From Chloroflexota bacterium (GTDB taxonomy: Bacteria > Chloroflexota > Dehalococcoidia > Lucifugimonadales > JACPQL01): DNA of 47,298 bases. The translations under genes and the position numbers were made by a program. Positions 1 through 8,284 of this stretch are shown here, piece after piece. The notes beneath the pieces were generated by a model. The model saw only the letters and a program-made list of their open reading frames with translations. It was not told where the DNA came from and did not search any database. The first letter of the stretch is position 1. Each line of letters starts with the position of its first letter. Location: NCBI GenBank assembly GCA_016190445.1, contig JACPQL010000043.1, positions 1-47,298 on the forward strand, written 5' to 3'.

Positions 1-1101
1 GCGGCTGAGGCCCTTATCGATGAGGGCCAGCATTACACGCTGCGAGAATACCAGGCCACGGGTGAGACCCAGGTTCTCCTTCATGTGCTCCGGGTATACC
101 AGGAGGTCCCTCATTATGGAGGTGAAGACACTGAGTGCGTAGTCCAAGACCAGGCAGGAGTCTGGCAGGACGATGCGCTCCGGCGCCGAGTTGCTGATGT
201 CCCGCTCGTGCCAGAGGGCCACGTTCTCCATTGCGGTGAGGGCGTGCCCGCGGATGAGCCTGGCCAGGCCGCAGACGCGCTCCGACAGCTCCGGGTTGCG
301 CTTGTGGGGCATGGCCGAGGAGCCTGTCTGGCCCTCGCCGAAAGGCTCCTCCACCTCCCGTATCTCGGTACGCTGGAGGGCGCGGACCTCGGTGGCGAAC
401 TTCTCCAGGGAGGAGGCTATCACAGCCAGGGTGGCCACGAAGTAGGCGTGGCGGTCCCGCTGGACTATCTGGCTGGACACCGGTGCCACCTGTAGTCCCA
501 AGCGGGCACACACCCGCTCCTCTACGGAGGGTGGAACTGTGGCGTGGGTGCCCACGGCCCCCGAGATCTTGCCCACCGATATCTGGTCCTTGGCCTCCTG
601 GAGGCGGTGGCGGTTGCGTCGCATCTCGTCCCACCAGAGGGCCAGTTTCAGGCCGAAGGTGGTGGGCTCGGCGTGGACCCCGTGGGTGCGCCCCATGACC
701 AGGGTATCCCTGTGCTCCAGGGCGCGGCGCCCCAGCTCGGCAGCGAGGGCGTCTACATCCTCCAGCAGGATGCCCGCCGCGTCCCTGAGCTGCATGCACT
801 GGGCGGTGTCAATGATGTCATTGGAGGTGAGTCCCAGGTGCAGCCAGCGGCCCTCGTCACCCAGGTGGGCCGTGACCGACTGGAGGAAGGCGGTGACGTC
901 GTGGCGGGTCCGCTGGAAGATGCGCTCCAGCAGCTCCATGTCATAGTGCGCCTTCCGCAGCTTGGCCATGTCTGCCGGAGGGATGGCCCCCTCCTCGGCC
1001 CACGCCTCGCACACGGCCAGCTCCACCTGGAGCCAACGGTCGTACTTGGTCTTCTCCGACCAGACCTCCTTCATCCTGGGCCTGGCGTACCGGTCAATCA
1101 C
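1..1101 (-). CDS. purB: Adenylosuccinate lyase (C-terminus beyond window edge)
   Basis: Adenylosuccinate lyase acts twice in purine synthesis: it removes fumarate from SAICAR and from adenylosuccinate. The visible 367 codons cover most of the protein and continue past base 1. The fumarase/aspartase superfamily signature SSAMPHKRNP lies near residues 261-270, and the substrate-binding stretches TSNDIIDTAQ and GRTHGVHAEP are present. The start is a GTG at 1099-1101 that shares bases with the TGA of the upstream phosphatase gene (GTGA overlap), so translation is probably coupled. It is the last visible gene of the guaA-purD-purE-phosphatase-purB operon. The identification is secure; only the 3' end is missing. 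Confidence 0.95.
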   Translation of the reverse strand, partial: MIDRYARPRMKEVWSEKTKYDRWLQVELAVCEAWAEEGAIPPADMAKLRKAHYDMELLERIFQRTRHDVTAFLQSVTAHLGDEGRWLHLGLTSNDIIDTAQCMQLRDAAGILLEDVDALAAELGRRALEHRDTLVMGRTHGVHAEPTTFGLKLALWWDEMRRNRHRLQEAKDQISVGKISGAVGTHATVPPSVEERVCARLGLQVAPVSSQIVQRDRHAYFVATLAVIASSLEKFATEVRALQRTEIREVEEPFGEGQTGSSAMPHKRNPELSERVCGLARLIRGHALTAMENVALWHERDISNSAPERIVLPDSCLVLDYALSVFTSIMRDLLVYPEHMKENLGLTRGLVFSQRVMLALIDKGLSR

Positions 1102-1742
1102 CGCTGTGCCTCCGGCGCCTCAAGCTCCTGTATGACCTCCTGGAAGTTGGTCAGCTCGCGGTGCGATATTTCCCGCTCCCGGCACAGCGACAATAGCGGC
1201 TCGCGGGCAAACACCATGTCTGCCAGAGGAGCGGGGCAGAAGTCGGAGACGCCGTCGCCGATGTAGATTACACGATGCCCCTGGGCCTGGTACTGTCTGA
1301 GGATGGAGCACTTGCAGTTGCCCCACCGCGGGCAGTCGGGGGAAGCGTTGGCGTAGCGGTACTCCAGGCCGTTGTGAGTAAAGATAGCCTGGGCGGCGTA
1401 GCGGGGCAGGTACTCCAGGCCGTGCTTCTCCAGGAGGGCATCCACGTAAAAGTCCAGCCCCAGGGTGACGATGGCCAGGAAGACGTCGTGGCCTTTGCAG
1501 TACCGGGCCAGTTCGATGAAGCCGGGGCGAAGGGTGCTGTGCTCCCGCACGTACTGTTTCAGCGCCTCCCTGGGCTGACGCACGGCCTGGAAGGCGCGCT
1601 CCTGGTACTCTCTGAAGGTGATGGCGCCCCGGCGGTACTCCTGGCGGAGTGGAGGCCAGGCGCCGTCGGCGAAGTGCTCCAGAAGGAGCTGCGCCACGTT
1701 CTGCTCCGCCGCCGTGTCGTCAAAATCACAGAGGATGATCAT
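1098..1742 (-). CDS. HAD-superfamily phosphatase, MtnX-like
   Basis: A 214-residue HAD-IB type phosphatase. HAD motif I is DFDDT, with nucleophile Asp6 and Asp8 close to the N-terminus. Motif III/IV is GDGVSDFCPA near residues 162-171. The Cys-containing stretch CPRWGNCKCS, the overall length and the ARE(P/Y)LL pattern match Bacillus MtnX (2-hydroxy-3-keto-5-methylthiopentenyl-1-phosphate phosphatase) and related phosphoserine-phosphatase-like proteins. No other methionine-salvage gene is nearby. It sits inside a purine operon, 17 nt after purE and overlapping purB by 4 nt, so its true substrate may be different. The HAD assignment is strong; the substrate is uncertain. Confidence 0.75.
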   Translation of the reverse strand: MIILCDFDDTAAEQNVAQLLLEHFADGAWPPLRQEYRRGAITFREYQERAFQAVRQPREALKQYVREHSTLRPGFIELARYCKGHDVFLAIVTLGLDFYVDALLEKHGLEYLPRYAAQAIFTHNGLEYRYANASPDCPRWGNCKCSILRQYQAQGHRVIYIGDGVSDFCPAPLADMVFAREPLLSLCREREISHRELTNFQEVIQELEAPEAQR

Positions 1743-1759
1743 GGTACAGCTATCGTCTC

Positions 1760-2218
1760 TTACCCCTGGGACTGGCGGTGGCGGTGCTCCTCGTAGGCAC
1801 GCCTGATTTTATCATACTTGAGGGCCAGAATCTGCGCCGCCAGGTACGCGGCGTTGCGGGCACCCCACGCCCCCACGGCCACACATGCCACAGGCACCCC
1901 CGGCGGCATCTGGGCGATGGCGTATAGCGCGTCCACCCCCTTCAGCTCGCTGGAGGGCACCGGGACGCCGATGACGGGCAGGGTGGTCCAGGAGGCCAGC
2001 ACGCCGGGCAGGGCCGCGGAGCCTCCCGCCGCCGCGATGAGCACCTCGATGCCCCGTTCCCGCGCTCCCAGGGCGTACTCTCGCACCCGCTCCGGCGTCC
2101 TGTGGGCGGAGAGCACCGATAGCTCGTGCTCGATGCCCATCTCCCCCAGGACCTTCAGCGTGTCCTGGATGAAAGGCTCGTCGGACCTGCTGCCTATGAC
2201 GACTCCCACCAGAGGCAC
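1760..2218 (-). CDS. purE: N5-carboxyaminoimidazole ribonucleotide mutase
   Basis: PurE forms 4-carboxy-5-aminoimidazole ribonucleotide (CAIR) in purine synthesis. The 152-residue protein begins PLVGVVIGSRSDEP and carries the PurE hallmarks SAHRTPERV, AAAGGSAALPGV and the GVPVPSSELKG loop. The GTG start at 2216-2218 follows AGGAGG by 7 nt. An in-frame extension further upstream runs into purD and is rejected. purD ends 16 nt upstream. No purK is in the window, so it cannot be told whether this is the N5-CAIR mutase type needing PurK or a direct carboxylase. Confidence 0.95.
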   Translation of the reverse strand: MPLVGVVIGSRSDEPFIQDTLKVLGEMGIEHELSVLSAHRTPERVREYALGARERGIEVLIAAAGGSAALPGVLASWTTLPVIGVPVPSSELKGVDALYAIAQMPPGVPVACVAVGAWGARNAAYLAAQILALKYDKIRRAYEEHRHRQSQG

Positions 2219-2234
2219 GGCGTCCCTCCTAAGG

Positions 2235-3494
2235 CTATACGGCCACGGCTGCGATATCGGTGCGGTAGAAAGCCCCCTGGAATGTGATGCGCTTTGCCGC
2301 GGCGTAGGCCCGCTGGCGCGCATCCGCCAGGTCTCGGCCACGGCCCACCACCGTCAGCACCCGCCCCCCACTGGTGACCACACTTCCATCGGATGTGGCG
2401 GTGCCGGCGTGAAAGACCAGCGCACCCTCCGGCACCTGTTCCAGACCGGAGATGTGCAAGCCGGTCCTGTACTCTCCCGGGTACCCACCCGAGGCCACCA
2501 CCACCCCCACGCAGGCCTGCTGGCTCCAGCGGAGGGCCACTCTGTGCAGTTCCCCTTTGCACACCGCCTCCACCACCTCTACCAGGTCCGTCTCCAGGCG
2601 GGGCAGGACCACCTGGGTCTCCGGGTCGCCCAGGCGGCAGTTGAACTCCAGCACCTGGGGGCCTTGGCTGGTGAGCATGAGGCCGGCGTACAGGACGCCG
2701 GTGTAAGGTGCACCCGCCTGGGCCAGTGCCCTGACGGTGGGGCGTATGATGCCCTCCTCGATTTGCCGGGCCAGGGCAGGAGTCCAGAACCCCGGCGGGC
2801 TGTAGCCGCCCATGCCGCCCGTGTTGGGGCCCTGGTCGCCGTCCTGGGCACGCTTGTAGTCGCAGGCGGCCACCAGAGGGGAGATGCTCTCACCATCGGT
2901 GAAGGCGAAGACGCTCACCTCGCGTCCCGATAGGCACTCCTCCACCACCACCCGCTCCCCGGCATCGCCGAAGGCGCGACGCACCATGCACTCCTCCAGG
3001 GCTTGCAGCGCCTCCTCCCGGGTCCGGGCCACCACCACCCCCTTGCCCGCAGCCAGCCCGTCGGCCTTCACTACCATAGGCGTTTCCTGGGCCTTCACGT
3101 AGGCCACCGCCTTCTCGTGAGAGTCGAAGCTGCGGCTCGCAGCGGTGGGGATGCCGTGGCGCTGCATCAGCTCCTTGGCGAAGGCCTTGCTGGACTCGAT
3201 GCGCGCCGCCGCTCTGGTAGGGCCGAAGATGGCGAGGCCCGCCTCACGGAAGCAGTCCACCGCACCCTCGGCCAGGGGGGTCTCTGGCCCCACCACCGTC
3301 AGTTCAACGGCGTGCTGGCGGGCCGCGGCCAGCAGCGCCGGGATGTCCGAAGCGCCCACCGGGAGGTTGGTGGCGATGGCGGCGGTGCCTGCGTTGCCCG
3401 GCGCGGCGAAGAGGCACCCCGCCTGGGGGCTGCGCTTCAGCGCCGCCAGGATGGCGTGTTCGCGGGCGCCGGAGCCGATAACGAGGAGGTTCAT
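2235..3494 (-). CDS. purD: Phosphoribosylamine-glycine ligase
   Basis: GAR synthetase is an ATP-grasp enzyme that joins phosphoribosylamine and glycine. The 419-residue protein starts MNLLVIGSGAREHA, the typical PurD N-terminus. It contains VVGPETPLAEG, the ATP-grasp glycine-rich loop VKADGLAAGKGVVVA, the QGPNTGGMGGYSPP segment and the metal-binding EFNCRLGDPETQ. The ATG at 3492-3494 lies 11 nt after the guaA stop. A reading frame open upstream overlaps guaA and is not used. Length and motifs are complete and nothing looks damaged. Confidence 0.97.
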   Translation of the reverse strand: MNLLVIGSGAREHAILAALKRSPQAGCLFAAPGNAGTAAIATNLPVGASDIPALLAAARQHAVELTVVGPETPLAEGAVDCFREAGLAIFGPTRAAARIESSKAFAKELMQRHGIPTAASRSFDSHEKAVAYVKAQETPMVVKADGLAAGKGVVVARTREEALQALEECMVRRAFGDAGERVVVEECLSGREVSVFAFTDGESISPLVAACDYKRAQDGDQGPNTGGMGGYSPPGFWTPALARQIEEGIIRPTVRALAQAGAPYTGVLYAGLMLTSQGPQVLEFNCRLGDPETQVVLPRLETDLVEVVEAVCKGELHRVALRWSQQACVGVVVASGGYPGEYRTGLHISGLEQVPEGALVFHAGTATSDGSVVTSGGRVLTVVGRGRDLADARQRAYAAAKRITFQGAFYRTDIAAVAV

Positions 3495-3505
3495 GGGGAC
3501 GATGG

Positions 3506-5182
3506 CTACTCCCACTCGATGGTGCCTGGGGGCTTGCTGGTGATATCGTACACCACGCGGTTGACCTGGGGCACCTCGTTGACGATGCGGTTGGAGACTT
3601 TTGCCAGCACCTCGTAGGGGAGGCGGGCCCAGTCGGCGGTCATCGCGTCCTCGCTGGTCACGGCGCGGATGGCCACCACGTAGCCGTAGGTGCGGTAGTC
3701 GCCCATCACACCCACGCTGCGGGTATCCGTGAGGACGGCGAAGCTCTGCCACAACTGGCGGTAGAGGTCGGCGGTCTTGATCTCGTCCATCACTATCCAA
3801 TCGCAGCTACGCAGCACCTCCAGCTTCTCTCGTGTCACGTCCCCCACAATGCGGATGGCCAGGCCAGGGCCGGGGAACGGCTGGCGCTGCACCATCTCCG
3901 CGGGCAGGCCCAGGGCCAGCCCCACCTCCCGCACCTCGTCCTTGAACAGGTACCTCAGCGGCTCCACCAGAGAAAGGACCATCCGTGTGGGAAGGCCCCC
4001 CACGTTGTGGTGGGTCTTGATCTTGGCGGCGGCCCGGTTCTCCGGCGCCCGGCTCTCGATGACGTCCGGGTACAGGGTGCCCTGGGCCAGGAAGTCCACC
4101 TTCCCCAGCTTGACCGCCTCCTCCTCGAACACCCGGATGAACTCTTCGCCCACTACCTTGCGCTTTTCTTCGGGGTCTGTCACACCTTTCAGCCGCGCCA
4201 GGAAACGCTCCTCGGCGTTCACGTAGACCAGGTTCATCTTCATGTTCCGCCGGAAGGTGTTCACCACCCGCTCCGGCTCCTGGCGTCGCATCAGGCCGTT
4301 GTTCACGAGAATGCAGGTGAGCTGGTCTGCCACGGCCCGGTGCACCAGCGTTGCGGCCACGGCGGAGTCCACGCCTCCCGAAAGGGCGCAAATGACTCGC
4401 CCGCTGCCCACCTGCTGGCGTATGCGCTCCGTGGCCTCCTCCACAAAGTTCTTGGGTGTCCAGGTGCCCTGGCACCCGCAGATGTGAAAGAGGAAATTGG
4501 CCAGGATGGCCTTGCCCGCGGGCGTGTGGGCCACCTCCGGGTGGAACTGGAGGCCAATGATACCCTGGTCATTGGCCATAACAGCCACGGGCGAGTTGTC
4601 AGTGTAAGCCAGGGACCTGAACCCCGGAGGAAGCCTCTCGATGCGGTCTCCGTGGCTCATCCAGACGGGTAGGGAGGTGGGAAGGCCAGCAAAAAGGGGG
4701 CTGCCTGCGGCATCCTGGTGGAGTTCAGCATGGCCGTACTCGCGCCTGGTGCCTGGCATCACCGCGCCCCCAAGCTGGTGTGCCAACACCTGCATCCCGT
4801 AGCAGATGCCCAACACAGGGAGGCTCCTACCATAGACCCAAGGGGGCGCCAGTGGGGCCCCTTCCTCGTATACACTGGCGGGCCCGCCGCTCAGGACCAC
4901 ACCCTTTGGTTGCAGGTGAGCCACCTGCTCCCAGGTGGCGTCGTGGGGAACGATCTCGCAGTAGACGCGCAGCTCCCGGACCCGCCGGGCGATGAGCCTG
5001 CTGTACTGGGAGCCGAAGTCCACCACAACCACAGCCTCTGCCGCAGTCGAGGCCGGCTGCTGGGCCAGAGGCTGTTGGCCGCCCTTCTCCCGTGCAATCT
5101 CCAGGTAGGCGGAGACCTCCAGGTCATCGCTGGTGGCGACACGGCGGCTGGTGCTCTGGGGAGAGGTGGCTTCGGTCCCCAT
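3506..5182 (-). CDS. guaA: GMP synthase (glutamine-hydrolysing)
   Basis: GuaA converts XMP to GMP with ammonia from glutamine. An N-terminal class I amidotransferase domain ([11 protein letters not shown] near residues 51-61; catalytic Cys127 in [17 protein letters not shown]) is followed by the ATP-pyrophosphatase P-loop [11 protein letters not shown] and the C-terminal dimerisation domain ending PPGTIEWE. The ATG at 5180-5182 gives 558 residues with about 50 residues before the domain, longer than usual. An upstream TTG at 5227 overlaps the putative -35 and is unlikely. A GTG just before VVVVDFGS is a possible shorter start but has no clear ribosome site. First gene of the purine operon. 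Confidence 0.96.
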   Translation of the reverse strand: MGTEATSPQSTSRRVATSDDLEVSAYLEIAREKGGQQPLAQQPASTAAEAVVVVDFGSQYSRLIARRVRELRVYCEIVPHDATWEQVAHLQPKGVVLSGGPASVYEEGAPLAPPWVYGRSLPVLGICYGMQVLAHQLGGAVMPGTRREYGHAELHQDAAGSPLFAGLPTSLPVWMSHGDRIERLPPGFRSLAYTDNSPVAVMANDQGIIGLQFHPEVAHTPAGKAILANFLFHICGCQGTWTPKNFVEEATERIRQQVGSGRVICALSGGVDSAVAATLVHRAVADQLTCILVNNGLMRRQEPERVVNTFRRNMKMNLVYVNAEERFLARLKGVTDPEEKRKVVGEEFIRVFEEEAVKLGKVDFLAQGTLYPDVIESRAPENRAAAKIKTHHNVGGLPTRMVLSLVEPLRYLFKDEVREVGLALGLPAEMVQRQPFPGPGLAIRIVGDVTREKLEVLRSCDWIVMDEIKTADLYRQLWQSFAVLTDTRSVGVMGDYRTYGYVVAIRAVTSEDAMTADWARLPYEVLAKVSNRIVNEVPQVNRVVYDITSKPPGTIEWE

Positions 5183-5190
5183 TGTGTAGT

Positions 5191-5220
5191 TCGACCTGAG
5201 CTTACCACCTGTGCTATACT
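5191..5220 (+). promoter_or_regulatory. Putative promoter for tsaC operon
   Basis: Extended -10 TGCTATACT (TG at 5212-5213, TATACT at 5215-5220) with a weak -35 TCGACC at 5191-5196, spacing 18. Transcription would start near 5227, ahead of tsaC. It overlaps the opposite-strand guaA promoter. Confidence 0.45.
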
Positions 5221-5227
5221 CAGTCAA
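5199..5227 (-). promoter_or_regulatory. Putative promoter for guaA-purB operon
   Basis: On the minus strand, TTGACT (5222-5227) and TAAGCT (5199-5204) are separated by 17 nt. Initiation would fall near 5192, about 10 nt before the guaA ATG, leaving almost no leader. The -10 matches consensus at only three positions. Confidence 0.35.
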
Positions 5228-5254
5228 GGCAGCCGGTAGGCCGGGGAGCCGATT

Positions 5255-5941
5255 ATGGTGGGACGGAACCGCCGGAGCCCCCTCGGAACAGCTATGTCCA
5301 TTGTGAGCGTGAGCCCAGAGGCGATAGAGCAGGCTGCCGCCCTCCTACGCCGGGGTGGTGTGGTGGCGTTCCCTACCGATACTGTGTACGGTCTGGGAGC
5401 ACACAGCTTTCTGCCGGAGGCGGTGGAGCGCGTCTTTCGCGTCAAGGGACGCCCCGCCGGAGAGGGGCTGCCGGTGCTGCTGGGGGAGATGGCAGACCTG
5501 GAGAGGGTGGCCGCAGAGGTGCCGGAGCTGGCCCTGGCCCTGGCGAGGCGCTTCTGGCCTGGCCCTCTCACCCTTGTCCTGAAGCGGCACCTCCGGGTCC
5601 CGGCTGTAGTGAGCGGGGGCAGGGAGACGGTGGCCGTGCGCCTACCCGACCACCCGGTGCCGACGGCCCTGGCGCGCATGTGCGGCGCGCCCATCACCGG
5701 CACCAGCGCCAACCGCAGCGGTGGCTCCAACCCGTTGACTGCGCAGGACGTGGCGGCCCAGCTTGGGACCAACGTGGACCTGGTCCTGGACGGCGGCCCA
5801 TCCCCAAGCCAGGTGCCCTCCACCATCGTGGACGTGACCGTGGAGCCGCCCAGGGTGGTGCGCCAGGGTACGCTGCCCGTGGAAGAGCTGCGGCGGGTAG
5901 CCGGGGTGACGCTGGCAGACCGATCAGCCCTTCTCAGGTGA
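5255..5941 (+). CDS. tsaC: L-threonylcarbamoyladenylate synthase (YrdC/Sua5 family)
   Basis: This enzyme makes threonylcarbamoyl-AMP, the donor for the t6A37 modification of ANN-decoding tRNAs. The 228-residue reading frame contains the YrdC fold markers [15 protein letters not shown], the KGRP loop, [11 protein letters not shown] and [11 protein letters not shown]. It is a single-domain protein without the Sua5 C-terminal extension. The ATG at 5255 has GGGGAG 6 nt upstream; an internal ATG at 5294 ([10 protein letters not shown]) is closer to the usual family start. Its stop is immediately followed by the next ATG. Together with miaA at the end of this run it gives the cluster two tRNA-A37 modification genes. 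Confidence 0.92.
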   Translation: MVGRNRRSPLGTAMSIVSVSPEAIEQAAALLRRGGVVAFPTDTVYGLGAHSFLPEAVERVFRVKGRPAGEGLPVLLGEMADLERVAAEVPELALALARRFWPGPLTLVLKRHLRVPAVVSGGRETVAVRLPDHPVPTALARMCGAPITGTSANRSGGSNPLTAQDVAAQLGTNVDLVLDGGPSPSQVPSTIVDVTVEPPRVVRQGTLPVEELRRVAGVTLADRSALLR

Positions 5942-6973
5942 ATGGAGACCGTGGCCGAGCTACCTGAGCCCCTTGCGCGATACCGTCCCCTTGTGGAAGC
6001 CGAGCTGCGTGCGCTTCTGGGGAGCCAGAGTCTCCCTTTGTACCGGATGATGCGCTACCAGCTTGGCTGGGCAGACACCCCCGACGAGCCAGAGGTTTCT
6101 GCGACCGCCGACAGGCTGCGCTCCACCCTATGTCTCTTGGCCTGCCAGTCCCTGGGGGGCGATGCGCTCGCGGCCATCCCGGCTGCTGCTGCCGTGGAGC
6201 TGGTCCACAACTTCTACCTTATACACCATGACATTCAGGGTGGTACGCCTCAGCGGGCCGGCAGGCCCACGGTGTGGTGGCTGTGGGGTCCTGCTCAGGG
6301 CATCAACGTCGGGGACGGGATGCACGCTCTGGCACGTCTCTGCCTGTTCCGGCTCCAGGAGCGGGGCGTGCCAAAACTGAAGGTGCTGCGCGCCATTCAG
6401 GCCCTCGACGCCGCCGCTTTGCGGCTGTGCGAGGGGAGGTTCCTGGACCTGAGCTTTCGGGAGCGGGTGGATGTGGGGGAGCAGCAGTACTGGCGTATGG
6501 TGGAAGCAAAGGCCGGAGGTATGGTAGGCTGCACCATGCAACTGGGCGCCCTGGTAGCCACGGATGACGAGGACACGGTGGACGCCTTTCGCCGCTGTGG
6601 GGAGAGGCTTGGCATTGCCCTGCAACTTGTGGAAGATATACGGGGCCTGTGGGGCGGCTCCCCTGAGGAGCTTTCCAGGCCCTCGGACGACGTTATGAGC
6701 ATGGCCAAGCCGCTCCCAGTGGTATACGCCTTAGAGAAGGGGACTGTGGCCCAGAAAAAAGAGCTGGGCTCAATTTACTTCAAGCGGACCATGGACGCTG
6801 ACGATGCGGCCCGTCTGGTGGTGCTTCTGGATGAGGCGGGGGCGCGCGACTACGTCCAGGAAAAGGCGGAGGCCCTGGTCAGGGAGGCGATAGGCGCCGT
6901 GGAGGAACGCGGCGTGGCTGGCGCTGGCCTGGCGGACCTCCAGGCGGTGGCCGAGTTCATAGTCCGTTGCTAG
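5942..6973 (+). CDS. Polyprenyl synthetase-like protein with degenerate first Asp-rich motif
   Basis: A 343-residue all-alpha isoprenoid synthase homologue, recognisable from its conserved helices, the GRPTVWWLWG and INVGDGMHALA segments and the lysine patch region. In active trans-prenyl synthases the first Asp-rich motif is DDxx(xx)D followed by RRGxP. Here the stretch reads HHDIQG (residues 95-100) and QRAGRP, so two aspartates and one arginine are replaced. The second motif is EDIRG (231-235); DDxxG variants occur in actinobacterial-type enzymes, so this site is less unusual. It may be a regulatory or small subunit of a heteromeric synthase, a changed enzyme, or decaying. It starts directly after the tsaC stop. 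Confidence 0.8.
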   Translation: METVAELPEPLARYRPLVEAELRALLGSQSLPLYRMMRYQLGWADTPDEPEVSATADRLRSTLCLLACQSLGGDALAAIPAAAAVELVHNFYLIHHDIQGGTPQRAGRPTVWWLWGPAQGINVGDGMHALARLCLFRLQERGVPKLKVLRAIQALDAAALRLCEGRFLDLSFRERVDVGEQQYWRMVEAKAGGMVGCTMQLGALVATDDEDTVDAFRRCGERLGIALQLVEDIRGLWGGSPEELSRPSDDVMSMAKPLPVVYALEKGTVAQKKELGSIYFKRTMDADDAARLVVLLDEAGARDYVQEKAEALVREAIGAVEERGVAGAGLADLQAVAEFIVRC

Positions 6974-7087
6974 CCTGCTCGTGAGTTGCCCCGGCCCAAT
7001 TCTTGCCAAGGAGTAAGGAGGTTTCAGCGCCCTGCCAGGCGGTGGTCCATGTGGCGTCCCGCCTGTCCTGAGGTGCCGTGGGATGCC

Positions 7088-8278
7088 ATGAACAAGAAGA
7101 CGGTGAGAGACGTGGACGTGAAGGGCAAGACCGTGCTGTTGCGAGTGGACTTCAACGTCCCCTTCGAGAAGGGCACCACTCGCATCTCGGATGATGGGCG
7201 CATCCGGGCCGGTCTGCCTACCATTGACTACCTTCGCCAGCAAGGGGCGAAGGTGATCGTGTGCTCCCACCTGGGCCGTCCCAGGGGCAAGCCGGTGGAG
7301 GAGCTGCGGATGAGGCCCGTGGCCGAGCGTCTGGGCGAGCTACTGGGGACTCCGGTGGCCTACGTGCGGGAGTGCGTGGGGCCGGAGGTGGTGCGCCACG
7401 CCCGGCAGCTAGAGCCAGGCCAGGTGCTGGTGCTGGAGAACCCTCGCTTCTATCCGGAGGAGGAGCAGAACGCCCCGTCTTTCGCCAAGGAACTGGCCTC
7501 CCTGGCCCAGGTGTATGTGAACGACGCCTTCGCTGCCGCCCATCGGGCCCATGCCTCCACGGAGGGGGTGGCCCACTACCTGCCTGCTGTGGCGGGCCTG
7601 CTTATGGAGAAGGAGGTGGATGTGCTGGGTCGGGTGCTGGAGAAGCCCAAGCGTCCCCTGGTGGCAGTCCTGGGCGGGGCCAAGGTGTCCGACAAGATAG
7701 CTGTGCTGGACCATCTTCTGGAGTTGGTGGACGCCATGCTTGTTGGGGGGGGGATGGCCGCGACCTTTCTGGTGGCCCAGGGACGCTCCGTTGGTAGCTC
7801 GCTGGTGGAGCCGGAGCGGGTGGCGCTGACCGCAGAGCTGGCGCGCAGGGCCAGGGAGAGGGGCGTGGAGCTGCTGCTGCCCAGGGACGTGGTGGTGGCC
7901 GAGCGGCTGGAGCCGGGCACCCGCCACTGCACCGTCCCGGTGGACGGCGCTATCGAAGATGGCTGGGCCATTGCGGATATCGGGCCGCAGACCGCCGACC
8001 AGTTCGCTGCTCGTATCGCTCAGGCTGGGACCGTGGTGTGGAACGGGCCTTTGGGTGTGTTCGAGGTGCCCCCCTTTGACCAGGGGACTCTGGCTATTGC
8101 CAGGGCGATGGCCACCTGCAAGGGGACCACGGTTGTCGGGGGAGGCTCCACCGCCGAGGCGGTGGAGTCTATGGGCATGGCCGACAAGATGACCCACGTC
8201 TCCACCGGCGGAGGAGCTTCCCTGGAGTTTCTGGAAGGCAAGGTGCTGCCAGGGGTGGCGGCCCTGCTGGACAAGTAG
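7088..8278 (+). CDS. pgk: Phosphoglycerate kinase
   Basis: Transfers phosphate between 1,3-bisphosphoglycerate and ADP in glycolysis and gluconeogenesis. The 396-residue protein starts MNKKTVRDVDVKGKTVLLRV and carries RVDFNVP, the SHLGRP substrate loop, the hinge VLGGAKVSDKI and the C-terminal nucleotide loop GGGSTAEAVE. The frame is open for 34 codons upstream but that part is not PGK-like, so the ATG at 7088 is used. The preceding 114 bp holds no gene. apgM follows after 6 nt and tpiA after that, giving a pgk-apgM-tpiA glycolytic run. Confidence 0.97.
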   Translation: MNKKTVRDVDVKGKTVLLRVDFNVPFEKGTTRISDDGRIRAGLPTIDYLRQQGAKVIVCSHLGRPRGKPVEELRMRPVAERLGELLGTPVAYVRECVGPEVVRHARQLEPGQVLVLENPRFYPEEEQNAPSFAKELASLAQVYVNDAFAAAHRAHASTEGVAHYLPAVAGLLMEKEVDVLGRVLEKPKRPLVAVLGGAKVSDKIAVLDHLLELVDAMLVGGGMAATFLVAQGRSVGSSLVEPERVALTAELARRARERGVELLLPRDVVVAERLEPGTRHCTVPVDGAIEDGWAIADIGPQTADQFAARIAQAGTVVWNGPLGVFEVPPFDQGTLAIARAMATCKGTTVVGGGSTAEAVESMGMADKMTHVSTGGGASLEFLEGKVLPGVAALLDK

Positions 8279-8284
8279 TGACTC

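Noticed and set aside
3495-3800. Long N-terminal extension of PurD
   Set aside because: The extension overlaps guaA, reads as Arg/Gly/Pro-rich noise, and the canonical PurD start MNLLVIGSGAREH is at 3494.
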